This document shows, piece after piece, positions 1 to 9,625 of a stretch of DNA of 64,000 bases. The stretch is from Pantoea sp. Cy-639 (GTDB lineage Bacteria; Pseudomonadota; Gammaproteobacteria; Pseudomonadales; Pseudomonadaceae). Every line of letters begins with the position of its first letter. The first letter of the stretch is position 1. The notes beneath the pieces are model-generated. The model searched no databases. It was not told the DNA's origin and was given only the letters and a program-made list of their open reading frames with translations. The stretch spans positions 124,001 through 188,000 of the forward strand of contig NZ_VWXI01000004.1 of NCBI RefSeq assembly GCF_011752525.1, in the 5' to 3' direction. The position numbers and the translations under genes are program-made.

Positions 1-2
1 TG

Positions 3-2072
3 GGTGTGGTCGACCGCTGCGAGGCGGATCTGGCTGTGGCCTGCGTCGGTGCCGACGTGATCCAGCTGGCCGTGCCGATCCTGGCCATGGAGAAGCTCCT
101 GGCACGCCTGGCGCAGTTGGACCTGGGCGCGGCGGTGATCACTGATGTTGGTAGTGCCAAGGGCAACGTCGTGCGTGCCGCCCGCGAGGCCTTTGCCGCG
201 AACCTGTCGCGTTTCGTGCCCGGCCACCCGATCGCCGGCTCCGAGCAGAGCGGGGTGGAGGCATCCAATGCCGCGTTGTTCCGTCGCCACAAGGTGATCC
301 TCACGCCGCTGGCGGAAACCGATCCGCAGGCCTTGGCGCTGGTCGACCGCCTGTGGCGTGCGCTGGAGGCCGATGTCGAGCACATGTCGGTCGAGCGCCA
401 TGACGAAGTATTGGCGGCGACCAGTCATTTGCCGCACCTACTGGCCTTCGGCCTGGTCGATTCGCTGGCCAAGCGCAATGAAAACCTGGAGATCTTCCGG
501 TACGCTGCGGGAGGTTTCCGCGATTTCACGAGAATTGCCGGCAGCGACCCGATCATGTGGCATGACATCTTCCTCGCCAACCGGGAAGCGGTCCTGCGCA
601 CTCTCGATACATTTCGCAGCGATCTCGACGCCTTGCGCGACGCGGTCGATGCTGGGGACGGGCACCAGTTGCTGGGTGTGTTCACTCGCGCCCGGGTTGC
701 CCGCGAGCATTTCAGTAAAATCCTGGCCCGTCGGGCCTATGTGGACGCTATGAACGCCAACGACCTGATTTTCCTGGCCCAACCTGGTGGCCGCGTGTCC
801 GGACGGATCCGCGTACCAGGCGACAAATCGATCTCCCATCGTTCGATCATGCTTGGCTCGCTGGCCGAGGGTACCACCGAAGTCGAAGGCTTCCTCGAGG
901 GCGAGGATGCCCTGGCCACGCTGCAGGCCTTCCGCGACATGGGGGTGGTCATCGAAGGTCCGCACCATGGTCGGGTGACCATCCATGGTGCCGGTCTGCA
1001 TGGCCTGAAGCCGCCGCCTGGGCCGCTGTACGTGGGTAACTCCGGTACCTCGATGCGTCTGCTCTCGGGGCTGCTGGCTGGCCAGTCGTTCGACGTCACC
1101 ATGACGGGCGATGCCTCGCTGTCCAAGCGTCCGATGAACCGCGTGGCCAACCCGTTGCGGGAAATGGGCGCGGTGGTCGAGACTGGTCCGGATGGTCGCC
1201 CGCCACTGACCATTCGTGGCGGGCACAAGCTCAAGGCATTGACCTACACGCTGCCGATGGCCAGTGCCCAGGTCAAGTCCTGCCTGCTGCTGGCGGGGCT
1301 GTACGCCGAAGGCAAGACCACGGTCACCGAGCCTGCGCCGACCCGCGATCACACCGAGCGGATGCTGCGTGGCTTTGGCTATGCCGTCGAGACCAATGGT
1401 CCGGTCGCCTCGCTGCAATCTGGCGGCAAGCTCGTCGCAACCCGCATCGAAGTGCCGGCGGATATTTCCTCCGCTGCGTTCTTCCTCGTCGCCGCTTCGA
1501 TCGCCGAAGGCTCCGAGCTGGTGCTTGAGCATGTCGGCATCAACCCGACCCGCACCGGTGTGATCGACATCCTGCGTCTGATGGGCGGCGACATTACCCT
1601 GGAAAACCAGCGTGAAGTCGGCGGTGAGCCGGTGGCTGACCTGCGTGTGCGTGGGGCCAGGCTCAAGGGCATCGACATTCCCGAGCATCTGGTGCCGCTG
1701 GCCATCGACGAGTTCCCGGTCCTGTTCGTCGCTGCTGCCTGCGCCGAAGGGCGCACCGTGCTGCGTGGCGCCGAAGAGCTGCGGGTCAAGGAGTCGGACC
1801 GTATCCAGGTCATGGCCGACGGCCTGATCACCCTGGGCGTGAAGTGCGAGCCAACCCCGGACGGGATCATCATCGAAGGTGGTCGGATCGGTGGTGGCGA
1901 AGTCCATGGCCATGGCGATCACCGTATCGCCATGGCGTTCAGCGTGGCCTCGCTGCGTGCCAGTGCGCCTATCGTCATCCATGATTGCGCCAACGTCGCC
2001 ACGTCGTTCCCGAACTTCCTGGCGTTGTGCGCCGAGGTCGGCATTCGTGTCGCAGAAGAGGGCAAGTCGTGA
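3..2072 (+). CDS. tyrA-aroA: Prephenate dehydrogenase / EPSP synthase fusion, 5' truncated by the window
   Basis: Bifunctional aromatic amino acid enzyme. The first ~245 visible residues are the C-terminal part of an arogenate/prephenate dehydrogenase ([18 protein letters not shown]); its NAD-binding glycine loop lies upstream of the window. From about position 750 comes a complete EPSP synthase (shikimate-3-phosphate + PEP to EPSP): [37 protein letters not shown] and DHRIAM. The SAQxK, RxHxE and NxTR motifs fit class II EPSP synthases. The frame is open from base 3, so the real start is outside. The gene overlaps cmk by four bases, implying translational coupling. Such fusions are normal in Pseudomonas upstream of cmk-rpsA. 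Confidence 0.96.
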   Translation, partial: GVVDRCEADLAVACVGADVIQLAVPILAMEKLLARLAQLDLGAAVITDVGSAKGNVVRAAREAFAANLSRFVPGHPIAGSEQSGVEASNAALFRRHKVILTPLAETDPQALALVDRLWRALEADVEHMSVERHDEVLAATSHLPHLLAFGLVDSLAKRNENLEIFRYAAGGFRDFTRIAGSDPIMWHDIFLANREAVLRTLDTFRSDLDALRDAVDAGDGHQLLGVFTRARVAREHFSKILARRAYVDAMNANDLIFLAQPGGRVSGRIRVPGDKSISHRSIMLGSLAEGTTEVEGFLEGEDALATLQAFRDMGVVIEGPHHGRVTIHGAGLHGLKPPPGPLYVGNSGTSMRLLSGLLAGQSFDVTMTGDASLSKRPMNRVANPLREMGAVVETGPDGRPPLTIRGGHKLKALTYTLPMASAQVKSCLLLAGLYAEGKTTVTEPAPTRDHTERMLRGFGYAVETNGPVASLQSGGKLVATRIEVPADISSAAFFLVAASIAEGSELVLEHVGINPTRTGVIDILRLMGGDITLENQREVGGEPVADLRVRGARLKGIDIPEHLVPLAIDEFPVLFVAAACAEGRTVLRGAEELRVKESDRIQVMADGLITLGVKCEPTPDGIIIEGGRIGGGEVHGHGDHRIAMAFSVASLRASAPIVIHDCANVATSFPNFLALCAEVGIRVAEEGKS

Positions 2073-2755
2073 ATTCGCAAGCACCGGTCATCACCATCGA
2101 TGGGCCGAGTGGCTCGGGCAAGGGTACTGTCGCCGGGCTGCTGGCCCGCGAGCTGGGCTGGCGTCTGCTCGACTCCGGCGCCCTTTACCGATTACTGGCG
2201 TTCAATGCCAGCAATCACGGTGTCGATCTGACCAACGAAGAGTTGCTCAAGGCCCTGGCTGCGCATCTGGATGTGCAGTTCATCGCCGCCGAGCCGGGCA
2301 AGCTGCAGCAGATCATTCTCGAAGGCGAGGATGTCAGTCATGTCATCCGCACCGAGACGGTGGGTGCCGGCGCCTCGATGGTCGCCTCGCTGCCGGCGGT
2401 GCGTGAAGCGCTGCTGCAGCGCCAGCGTGCCTTCCGCGAGGCGCCAGGCCTGATCGCCGATGGGCGCGACATGGGTACCGTGGTGTTCCCGGATGCACCG
2501 CTCAAGGTGTTCCTCACCGCCAGCGCCGAGGAGCGGGCCCGTCGACGCTACCTGCAGTTGAAGGGCAAGGGTGAAGATGTTAGTCTGTCAAGTCTGCTAG
2601 ATGAGATCCGTGCGCGCGACGAGCGTGACACCCAGCGCGCAGTGGCCCCGCTCAAGCCGGCGGCCGATGCGATTCAGCTGGATTCCACGGAGTTGTCCAT
2701 CGAGCAGGTGCTGCAACGCATCAGAAGTGAGCTCGCCCTGCGCGACCTGGTCTGA
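2069..2755 (+). CDS. cmk: Cytidylate kinase
   Basis: Cytosolic kinase converting CMP/dCMP to the diphosphates with ATP. The 228-residue product has a P-loop at residues 11-20 ([10 protein letters not shown]), the CMP-binding DSGALYR segment, [13 protein letters not shown], and the lid arginines of [10 protein letters not shown]; the length is usual for the family. The GTG start overlaps the tyrA-aroA stop (GTGA), which fits translational coupling and decides the start over an upstream in-frame codon at 1985. The cmk-rpsA order is conserved in gammaproteobacteria. Confidence 0.96.
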   Translation: MNSQAPVITIDGPSGSGKGTVAGLLARELGWRLLDSGALYRLLAFNASNHGVDLTNEELLKALAAHLDVQFIAAEPGKLQQIILEGEDVSHVIRTETVGAGASMVASLPAVREALLQRQRAFREAPGLIADGRDMGTVVFPDAPLKVFLTASAEERARRRYLQLKGKGEDVSLSSLLDEIRARDERDTQRAVAPLKPAADAIQLDSTELSIEQVLQRIRSELALRDLV

Positions 2756-2820
2756 TGGAGAGGAGGGCAGGCAGGGGCACCAGTCAACGTCCTGTCGGCG
2801 CTTCTTTACTTAAACGAAAC

Positions 2821-2861
2821 CCACATTGTCTGGAATGTGGCTATGGGCGTCTGTTTCGCCC
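2821..2861 (+). promoter_or_regulatory. rpsA leader with two hairpins, candidate S1 autogenous operator
   Basis: Two consecutive hairpins lie just upstream of rpsA. The first pairs 2821-2827 with 2834-2840 (CCACATT / AATGTGG, loop GTCTGG). The second pairs 2845-2849 with 2857-2861 (GGGCG / CGCCC). Gammaproteobacterial rpsA mRNAs lack a strong Shine-Dalgarno and fold into hairpins that S1 binds to repress itself. Here the only SD-like element is a weak AGGA before the ATG at 2880, which fits. The regulatory role is inferred. Confidence 0.5.
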
Positions 2862-2879
2862 GAATCTACAGGAATTAAA

Positions 2880-4556
2880 ATGAGCGAAAGCTTTGCAGAA
2901 CTCTTTGAAGAAAGCCTGAAAACCCTCAATCTTCAGCCGGGTGCCATCATCACCGGTATCGTTGTCGACATCGACGGCGACTGGGTTACCGTTCACGCTG
3001 GCCTGAAGTCCGAGGGCGTCATCCCGCTCGAGCAGTTCATCAACGAAGCTGGCGAGCTGACCATCAAGGTCGGTGACGAAGTTCACGTTGCGCTGGACGC
3101 GGTCGAAGACGGCTTTGGCGAAACCAAGCTGTCCCGTGAAAAAGCCAAGCGCGCCGAGTGCTGGATTGTTCTGGAAGCTGCTTTCGCTGCCGAAGAAGTG
3201 GTCAAGGGCGTTATCAACGGTAAGGTTAAGGGCGGCTTCACTGTCGACGTTAACGGCATCCGTGCGTTCCTGCCGGGCTCCCTGGTTGATGTCCGCCCAG
3301 TGCGCGACACCACCCACCTGGAAGGCAAAGAGCTGGAATTCAAGGTCATCAAGCTGGACCAGAAGCGCAACAACGTTGTCGTTTCCCGTCGCAGCGTCCT
3401 GGAAGCCGAAAACAGCGCCGAGCGCGAAGCTCTGCTGGAATCGCTGCAGGAAGGCCAGCAGGTCAAAGGTATCGTCAAGAACCTCACCGACTACGGTGCG
3501 TTCGTTGATCTGGGCGGCGTCGATGGCCTGCTGCACATCACCGACATGGCCTGGAAGCGTATCAAGCACCCGTCGGAAATCGTCAACGTTGGTGACGAGA
3601 TCGACGTCAAGGTCCTGAAGTACGATCGTGAGCGCAACCGCGTTTCGCTGGGTCTGAAGCAACTGGGCGAAGACCCATGGGTTGCTATCAAAGCCCGCTA
3701 CCCAGAAAGCACTCGCGTCATGGCTCGCGTCACCAACCTGACCGACTACGGCTGCTTCGCTGAGCTGGAAGAAGGCGTTGAAGGTCTGGTGCACGTCTCC
3801 GAAATGGACTGGACCAACAAGAACATCCACCCGTCGAAAGTCGTTCAGGTTGGCGACGAAGTGGAAGTCATGGTTCTGGACATCGACGAAGAGCGTCGTC
3901 GTATCTCCCTGGGTATCAAGCAGTGCAAATCCAACCCATGGGAAGATTTCTCCGGCCAGTTCAACAAGGGTGACAAGATCACCGGTACCATCAAGTCGAT
4001 CACCGACTTCGGTATCTTCATTGGTCTGGACGGCGGCATCGACGGTCTGGTTCACCTGTCGGACATCTCCTGGAACGAAGCTGGCGAAGAAGCCGTGCGT
4101 CGTTTCAAGAAGGGCGACGAGCTGGAAACCGTCATCCTGTCGGTTGACCCAGAGCGCGAGCGCATCTCCCTGGGCATCAAACAGCTGGAAGACGATCCGT
4201 TCTCCAACTTCGTTTCGCTGAACGACAAGGGCGCTATCGTCAAGGGTATCGTCAAGGAAGTTGACGCCAAGGGCGCTATCGTGACCCTGGCTGACGACAT
4301 CGAGGCTACTCTGAAGGCTTCCGAAATCAGTCGTGACCGCGTTGAAGACGCGCGTAACGTCCTGAAGGAAGGCGAAGAGATCGAAGCCAAGATCATCAGC
4401 GTCGACCGTAAGTCCCGCGTTATCAGCCTGTCCATCAAGTCGAAGGACGACGCTGAAGAGCGCGAAGCCATCCAGAGCCTGAAGAACGCTCCGGAAGCGG
4501 CTGCCGATACCACCATGGCTGCGCTGCTGCGCGAAGCAATGGCCAAGCAGAACTGA
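2880..4556 (+). CDS. rpsA: 30S ribosomal protein S1
   Basis: Ribosomal protein S1 binds mRNA leaders and helps load structured messages on the 30S subunit. The 558-residue product has six OB-fold S1 repeats, visible as recurring [39 protein letters not shown] and RISLGIKQ blocks, and starts [14 protein letters not shown]. coli S1 is 557 residues. The ATG at 2880 is chosen over an in-frame GTG/ATG extension at 2826 because the extension runs through the leader hairpins and has no family match. Strongly biased codon use fits high expression. A strong terminator follows. Confidence 0.98.
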   Translation: MSESFAELFEESLKTLNLQPGAIITGIVVDIDGDWVTVHAGLKSEGVIPLEQFINEAGELTIKVGDEVHVALDAVEDGFGETKLSREKAKRAECWIVLEAAFAAEEVVKGVINGKVKGGFTVDVNGIRAFLPGSLVDVRPVRDTTHLEGKELEFKVIKLDQKRNNVVVSRRSVLEAENSAEREALLESLQEGQQVKGIVKNLTDYGAFVDLGGVDGLLHITDMAWKRIKHPSEIVNVGDEIDVKVLKYDRERNRVSLGLKQLGEDPWVAIKARYPESTRVMARVTNLTDYGCFAELEEGVEGLVHVSEMDWTNKNIHPSKVVQVGDEVEVMVLDIDEERRRISLGIKQCKSNPWEDFSGQFNKGDKITGTIKSITDFGIFIGLDGGIDGLVHLSDISWNEAGEEAVRRFKKGDELETVILSVDPERERISLGIKQLEDDPFSNFVSLNDKGAIVKGIVKEVDAKGAIVTLADDIEATLKASEISRDRVEDARNVLKEGEEIEAKIISVDRKSRVISLSIKSKDDAEEREAIQSLKNAPEAAADTTMAALLREAMAKQN

Positions 4557-4572
4557 GTTCTGTTTGATCGGT

Positions 4573-4605
4573 AAAAAGGGTGACCTTCGGGTCACCCTTT
4601 TTTTT
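4573..4605 (+). terminator. Intrinsic terminator after rpsA
   Basis: A 13-bp stem (A-tract plus GGGTGACC, 4573-4585, paired with 4590-4602) closes on a TTCG tetraloop and runs into eight T residues. It ends the cmk-rpsA transcript. Confidence 0.93.
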
Positions 4606-4786
4606 GCCTGCGATTCTGCTCGAAGCTGTTCGTGACAGGGCGTTTGGGTTGGTTGGCGGCGGCGAGTCGGAAATCCCTGATTTTGAATTTTTTTGTTTAG
4701 TCAAGAACCGGCCTGTTCAAAACTGTCGGAGCGTGCTACAAACTGATTAAGCAATGATCTAGCTGCTTGATAACGAAGGGAAAAAT

Positions 4787-5086
4787 ATGACGAAGTCGGA
4801 GCTGATCGAACGTATTGTCACCCATCAGGGGCTACTCTCATCCAAGGATGTGGAGTTGGCCATCAAGACCATGCTTGAACAGATGTCACAATGCCTGGCC
4901 ACCGGGGATCGAATCGAGATCCGTGGATTCGGCAGTTTTTCTCTGCACTACAGGGCGCCGCGCGTCGGGCGCAATCCCAAGACCGGGCAGTCGGTCAGTC
5001 TCGAAGGCAAGTACGTGCCACACTTCAAGCCTGGGAAAGAGTTGCGGGATCGGGTCAATGAGGAGGATCAGGACCTGCAGCACTGA
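4787..5086 (+). CDS. ihfB: Integration host factor beta subunit
   Basis: Small DNA-bending protein that pairs with IHF alpha and acts in recombination and sigma-54 promoter architecture. The 99-residue product begins [10 protein letters not shown] and carries the HU/IHF signature around residues 46-65 ([21 protein letters not shown]), whose arm with the conserved proline inserts in the minor groove. SD-like GAAGGGA precedes the ATG. In P. aeruginosa this gene (himD) marks the edge of the O-antigen locus, as here. Confidence 0.97.
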   Translation: MTKSELIERIVTHQGLLSSKDVELAIKTMLEQMSQCLATGDRIEIRGFGSFSLHYRAPRVGRNPKTGQSVSLEGKYVPHFKPGKELRDRVNEEDQDLQH

Positions 5087-5105
5087 AATCAAAAGGATTA
5101 TTTCA

Positions 5106-5330
5106 ATGCGTAATATCAAGCGCGCCGCGATGGTGTTGTTTTTTTTGTTGCTCGTTTCGTTGGTGTTGTTCTTCGTCCTGGAGAATCAGCAAGCGGTCTC
5201 CCTGGTGCTGTTTGGGTGGTCGGCGCCCTCCCTGCCGATCGCTGTGTTGTTGATCGCCGCCCTGGTGCTGGGTCTGGCGGTAGGGCCTTTCCTTGGGTTG
5301 CTCGGCTATCTGCGGCGCAAGCAGCGCTGA
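5106..5330 (+). CDS. lapA: LapA (DUF1049) family inner-membrane protein
   Basis: A 74-residue protein with two hydrophobic helices (about residues 7-25 and 42-64) separated by ENQQAVSLVLFGWSAPSLP, the typical LapA/YciS signature. In enterobacteria LapA works with LapB to tune LpxC proteolysis and LPS assembly; that role here is by homology. The ATG lies 19 bases after the ihfB stop behind an AAAGGA ribosome site, so the two are probably co-transcribed. No lapB follows; the next gene is a wzz. Confidence 0.85.
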   Translation: MRNIKRAAMVLFFLLLVSLVLFFVLENQQAVSLVLFGWSAPSLPIAVLLIAALVLGLAVGPFLGLLGYLRRKQR

Positions 5331-5698
5331 GGTCGAGAGTCGAGCCGGGGCTCTGGTCGCATGCGTCTCGCCTCGATGTTTCCAGCTGATGCAATGACTG
5401 CTGGCATTCTGCTTTTGATGGATTTGCGGCAGTCAGGCTTTTCGCCCGACTTGTTTCATCTGCTGTTAGTGCCTGCCACTCGTCAGGTACGTGGCGATAA
5501 CTGTTTCAGTAAATGATTCTGCGTATGTCCATGGTGAACTTTCGGGTTGGCCTGGGTTCTACTTCACCTGTTTTCCTTCGGGTTGGATTGCCCGCCTTTC
5601 ATGGCGGCGGGCGCTATACTTCTGGGGTGGCATATTGATGTTGCGAATCAAAATTTTGACAACACAGTCAGAACTGCTGGAAAGGAACGCTGAAATAC
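5331..5698 (+). other. Intergenic region before the O-antigen locus, likely containing its promoter
   Basis: A 368-base stretch, more AT-rich toward its 3' end. It holds an inverted repeat GCCCGCC / GGCGGGC around 5590-5612, followed at once by a TATACT hexamer (5615-5620) that could be a -10 box, though no convincing -35 lies 17 bases upstream. An open frame from 5491 overlaps the wzz start and looks spurious. I found no ops/JUMPStart element (GGCGGTAGNNT), which often precedes polysaccharide operons. Confidence 0.4.
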
Positions 5699-6748
5699 AT
5701 GAATAAAGAGCCGCAGAGCCCTCGTCACGAAACTGAAATCGATCTGCTGGAAATTCTGCGTGGAGTCTGGAAACAAAAAGCCATCGTTCTTCTGGTCTTT
5801 ATTCTGGTTCTGGCCGGCACGATCTTTTATCTGCGCACTGCGCCTGTCATCTATGAAGCGAAAATCCGTGTCATGCCCCCGTCGCTGGGCGATATCGTCG
5901 AGTTGAACCTTGGGCGTGCCGGCGCCACTGATCTTTCTCCCCTGACGCCGCAAAAGGTATATGGCTTCTTCTCCGCCCAGCTGCAGTCCGACTCGCTGCG
6001 TCAGGAGTTCTACCGTGATGTCTTCCTTCCTTCGTTGTCCGAGGCCGAGCGCGGCCTGGCTCAGGATGTGCTCTATGCGAGACTGCAGGCCTCTCTTGTC
6101 GTGCAGCCGGTTGTGGGTGCGGACCATCTGTTCGCGGTAACGGCGTCCACGACTGACCGGGTTCGGTCGGCCGATTGGGTTGTCGCCTATACGGCGCTGG
6201 CGGCGCGAAAGGCGGGCGAACTGCTGCTCAAGGATACGCGCAGCGAAATTGACGTAGCGGTCAAGGGGCTGGAGTTGCGCATCGCCGGTGCGCGCAAGGT
6301 TGCCCATGAGCGGCGGGACGACAAGCTAGTCAAGCTCCGGGAGGCGCTTTCCATTGCCGAGGCCATTGGTCTGAAGCAGCCTTCCGGCATGTTCAAGGGC
6401 GCGCCCGACAGCGGTGTGGGCACCATGAACGGTGAGCTGACCTACTTCCGTGGTGCGCACGCCTTGAAGGCCGAAATAAGCGGCCTGGAGCAGCGCGGTT
6501 CGGATGATCCGTTCGTGCAGAGCCTGAGGGAGATGGAAGCTTCGCTGGATACCTACAAGGATCTGCTCGGCCGTGAACCGAAGTTCGAGGTGTATCGCCA
6601 GGATGGCGAAGTGGTGGTGCCCGATACACCGGTCAAGCCACGAAAACTGCTGATTATTGTCGCGGGTACCTTCCTGGCTTGCCTGGCCGGGTTTGCCAGT
6701 GGCTTGCTGTTCTATGCCCTGCGCAGCGCTCGCGAGCGCAGGGGGTAA
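5699..6748 (+). CDS. wzz: O-antigen chain length determinant protein (Wzz), first copy
   Basis: Polysaccharide co-polymerase that sets O-antigen modal length with Wzy at the inner membrane. The 349-residue product has the Wzz architecture: short cytoplasmic N-terminus (EIDLLEILRGVW), TM1 about residues 28-48, a large periplasmic helical domain, and TM2 about residues 315-340 preceded by the proline-rich PDTPVKPRK motif. GGAAAGGAA precedes the ATG. It starts the co-directional O-antigen cluster. A second, divergent wzz follows after 140 bases. Confidence 0.9.
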   Translation: MNKEPQSPRHETEIDLLEILRGVWKQKAIVLLVFILVLAGTIFYLRTAPVIYEAKIRVMPPSLGDIVELNLGRAGATDLSPLTPQKVYGFFSAQLQSDSLRQEFYRDVFLPSLSEAERGLAQDVLYARLQASLVVQPVVGADHLFAVTASTTDRVRSADWVVAYTALAARKAGELLLKDTRSEIDVAVKGLELRIAGARKVAHERRDDKLVKLREALSIAEAIGLKQPSGMFKGAPDSGVGTMNGELTYFRGAHALKAEISGLEQRGSDDPFVQSLREMEASLDTYKDLLGREPKFEVYRQDGEVVVPDTPVKPRKLLIIVAGTFLACLAGFASGLLFYALRSARERRG

Positions 6749-6888
6749 GGGGCGTGGGCGTGGCAGGCATTGTGTGGCGGGGGCTGGTTCTCGATTGGGG
6801 AAGATGACACAATCTTCGTTTGTCCATCTGCAAATAGCCATGGAGGCATCCGCCAGGATCTGGGGGCGTGCCAGCTTTGGATGGAACC

Positions 6889-8262
6889 ATGCTGAACGGA
6901 TTATGGGCCTCGATCGTGACAAATGTGTTCCAAGCCAGTGCTGTTCCTGTTACCGATGAAATCGACCTGCTTCAGCTGATCAAGCACCTGTTTGCGCGCA
7001 AGCTGTTGATCGCCTGCGTGATGCTGGCAGGTGGCCTGCTGGCGGGGATCTACGCCTATTCGCTGACTCCCATCTACGAGACCAGCACGATACTGCGCCC
7101 TGCCGCCTTGAATGACCTCGACCAACTGAACCGCACCGAGGTCTATTCGCTTCCGCCTGCAGAGGCCTTGCGACGGGTTGGTGCGGCGCTGGACTCCTAC
7201 GATACCCGCCTGAGCTTTTTCATGAGCAACCCCGAGCTGGCCAAGGCTTTCACGCGGCCAGGGATGTCGTTCGACCAGGCGTTCGATCAGTTTAATACCA
7301 GTGCGCTGTCGCTGTTCCAGCCTGATGACAAGCGCAGGGACTTGCTGTCGATCTACATCGGCCTGAATCTGCGCTACCCCAAGGGGGTGGATGGCGCAAC
7401 GCTCCTGAACAATTTCGTGCAGTTCGCTATCAATCGTGAAAAGGAACAGGTCGCATCGGACCTGCGCATCATTGTGCAAAACCGCCTGACCGAAATCGAT
7501 TCGAAGCTGGATGCGTCGCGAGAAGCCTACAAGGTGGGCAAGGCGGGTGAGGTCGCGCTTTTGCTGGAGGCCGATTCGATCAAGCGGGCCGAGTTGCAGG
7601 ATGAACTGGTTGCTCTGCGGGCGCAGTTGAAGCGCCAGCGCGAGAACCGGATCGCCCAGCTCACCGAGGCGATTTCGGTGGCCCATTCGCTGGGCATCGT
7701 CACACCCTCCACGCCGTCCGCCATGGCGGCGGAAAGCACCTCCGGGCAGGCCAGCGTGATGCGGACCGAGGTGAATAATCAGTCCATCCCGCTGTACTTC
7801 ATGGGCACCCAAGCGCTGGAGGCGGAGAAGAGGGTGTTGCTGCAGCGCAAGAACGATGACTTTGCCGATGAGCGGGTTGCCAGCATCTACCGAGAGCTGA
7901 AGCTCCTGGAGAACAATCGTCGCTCGCAGTTCCTGCAGCAGCGTCAGAACGAAGATATCTACATCAAGGGTATCAAGGAGCTTCGTTCGGAAAAGACGCG
8001 CTTGCTCTCCATCAATACCAATATGAACAATCTCGGCCTGGTCAGTGTTGATCGTCAGGCGTTCGAGCCGGCGTATCCGGTCAGTCCGAGAAAGGCGTTG
8101 TTCGTTGCCATTGGGGCGCTGCTTGGCCTGCTGTCAGTGACCGGTATCCTGGTCCTGCAGTTCCTGGTGGGGGCGTCCGAGCGTCGTGCATTCGTCAGTG
8201 GCGAAGCGCTGGTTGCCCGTCCGGTCGGGCAGGACGCGGCAAAGAACGTCATTGCTAATTGA
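6889..8262 (+). CDS. wzz: Second Wzz-type chain length determinant protein
   Basis: A 457-residue polysaccharide co-polymerase, about 100 residues longer than its neighbour. It has EIDLLQLIKHLFARK, TM1 (LLIACVMLAGGLLAGIYAY), a coiled-coil-rich periplasmic region (about residues 190-350, many K/E/Q/R), and TM2 preceded by YPVSPRK. ATG 6889 is preferred because a GGATGG element precedes it; an in-frame GTG at 6868 would add seven residues. The extra length is in the periplasmic domain, so it may set a longer modal length. Which Wzz pairs with Wzy cannot be read from sequence. Confidence 0.86.
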   Translation: MLNGLWASIVTNVFQASAVPVTDEIDLLQLIKHLFARKLLIACVMLAGGLLAGIYAYSLTPIYETSTILRPAALNDLDQLNRTEVYSLPPAEALRRVGAALDSYDTRLSFFMSNPELAKAFTRPGMSFDQAFDQFNTSALSLFQPDDKRRDLLSIYIGLNLRYPKGVDGATLLNNFVQFAINREKEQVASDLRIIVQNRLTEIDSKLDASREAYKVGKAGEVALLLEADSIKRAELQDELVALRAQLKRQRENRIAQLTEAISVAHSLGIVTPSTPSAMAAESTSGQASVMRTEVNNQSIPLYFMGTQALEAEKRVLLQRKNDDFADERVASIYRELKLLENNRRSQFLQQRQNEDIYIKGIKELRSEKTRLLSINTNMNNLGLVSVDRQAFEPAYPVSPRKALFVAIGALLGLLSVTGILVLQFLVGASERRAFVSGEALVARPVGQDAAKNVIAN

Positions 8263-8325
8263 TATCCATCCTGTCGCTGTGCCAGGAAGACAGTCGGCGC
8301 ATGGTTCTATGTACAGGGGTGGATT

Positions 8326-9576
8326 GTGAATTTATCGGTTATTAACCGGTCGTTGAAGGCCAACATAAAAGTCGTCAGCACGTATTTCCATATGACGGCG
8401 CTGCAGGTGATGAACTCGTTCTTCTACCTGCTGATCTATCCCTATGTCATCAAGTCGCTAGGGGTCGAGGGCTTCGGCCTGTTCGTCTTTGCCACCAGTG
8501 CCGCTGCCTATTTCATGGTCTTCGTGACCTTTGGCTTCGACATCCATGCGGCCAAGGAGGTCTCGGTCCGGCAGGAGGATCATCGGGCACATGGCGAGCT
8601 GATCTGCGTGATTACTGCAGCGAAACTGCTGCTGGCCGCACTGGCACTGATCGTGTTCGCGGTCATCCTCAATCTGGTGCCGTTCATGCAGCAGCATGCA
8701 CTGCTGTTCTGGGTCTGCTTCGCCAATGTGCTTTCGAGTATTTTTCTGCCAGTCTGGTACTTCCATGGCCAGCAGCGGATGAAATTGGTCACGGTGGTGC
8801 AACTGCTGCTCAAGCTGGCCTCGCTGCCAGTGATCTTCGTGTTGGTGAACAACGAAGCGGACGTGCTCATGTACGCCAGCATTGTGGTCGGTGCGAACGT
8901 GCTGTCGGCGTTGGTGCTGTTCTTCTTTGCTGTGCGGGCAACGCAATGCCAGCTGGTCTGGCCTGAGTGGCGGCGGATTACCAAGGGCCTGGCGGATGTC
9001 CAGCCGTTCTTCTGGTCCACTGCGACCAATACCCTGAAGCAGAAGAGTGTCGAGCTGATCATCGGTGCCTGTTTCGGTATGCGCGAAGTGGCGATCTACG
9101 ACCTGGCCAACAAGATATTCTCGGTTCCGAGCCTGCTGGTTTCGAATATCAATGCCGCGCTGTTCCCGGCTTTGGTCAGGTCGTCCACTCGCAGCCTCAT
9201 CAACCGGATCATCAAGATCGAGATCCTGCTGGGTATCGTGTGCGTCGGCTCGGTGGCGGTGTTCGGCTACTGGATCGTGGATTTCGTGTCGCATGGCCAG
9301 ATGGATCAGGCTTACCCGCTGGCGGTATTGCTCAGTCTCAATATCCTGACCGTGCTGATCGTGGGTAGCCACATCTACTTCATCTATGTGCCACGCCAGC
9401 GCTACGACTGGGTTCTGCGCAACCAGTTGGTGTCGGTCGCGGTTTTCTACGCTTGCTGTGGTCTGTACCTGTGGATTTCGTGGAGCGTGTACGCTGTCGT
9501 GCTCGCACTTTCCACTTCCGCGTTGATCGAGATCGCATACAGTTGCTCGCTGGTGCGCAAGATCAAGGATTATTAA
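8326..9576 (+). CDS. wzx: O-antigen flippase (Wzx)
   Basis: Integral membrane protein predicted to flip undecaprenyl-PP-linked repeat units across the inner membrane. The 416-residue product is almost wholly hydrophobic with about 12 membrane segments. It has the MATE/MOP-type N-terminus (NSFFYLLIYPYVIKSLGVEGFGLFVFA) and the W..G.... NTLKQKSVELIIGA block typical of polysaccharide flippases. The GTG start follows AGGGGTGG. Its place between wzz and wzy supports Wzx over other MOP exporters. Confidence 0.87.
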   Translation: MNLSVINRSLKANIKVVSTYFHMTALQVMNSFFYLLIYPYVIKSLGVEGFGLFVFATSAAAYFMVFVTFGFDIHAAKEVSVRQEDHRAHGELICVITAAKLLLAALALIVFAVILNLVPFMQQHALLFWVCFANVLSSIFLPVWYFHGQQRMKLVTVVQLLLKLASLPVIFVLVNNEADVLMYASIVVGANVLSALVLFFFAVRATQCQLVWPEWRRITKGLADVQPFFWSTATNTLKQKSVELIIGACFGMREVAIYDLANKIFSVPSLLVSNINAALFPALVRSSTRSLINRIIKIEILLGIVCVGSVAVFGYWIVDFVSHGQMDQAYPLAVLLSLNILTVLIVGSHIYFIYVPRQRYDWVLRNQLVSVAVFYACCGLYLWISWSVYAVVLALSTSALIEIAYSCSLVRKIKDY

Positions 9577-9625
9577 TGAAGGCCGGTACAGGCTGCGCGA
9601 AGACGGTCATTATTGGGGGCACCTT

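Noticed and set aside
2841..4595. A 584-residue open frame antisense to rpsA
   Set aside because: It mirrors the S1 repeats in reverse complement and has no independent similarity or ribosome site; rpsA is certain on the other strand.
5331..5698. JUMPStart/ops antitermination element for the O-antigen operon
   Set aside because: No GGCGGTAGNNT match was found in the region.
5491..5706. A 71-residue frame before wzz
   Set aside because: It overlaps the wzz ribosome site and start, has no ribosome site of its own and crosses an inverted repeat.
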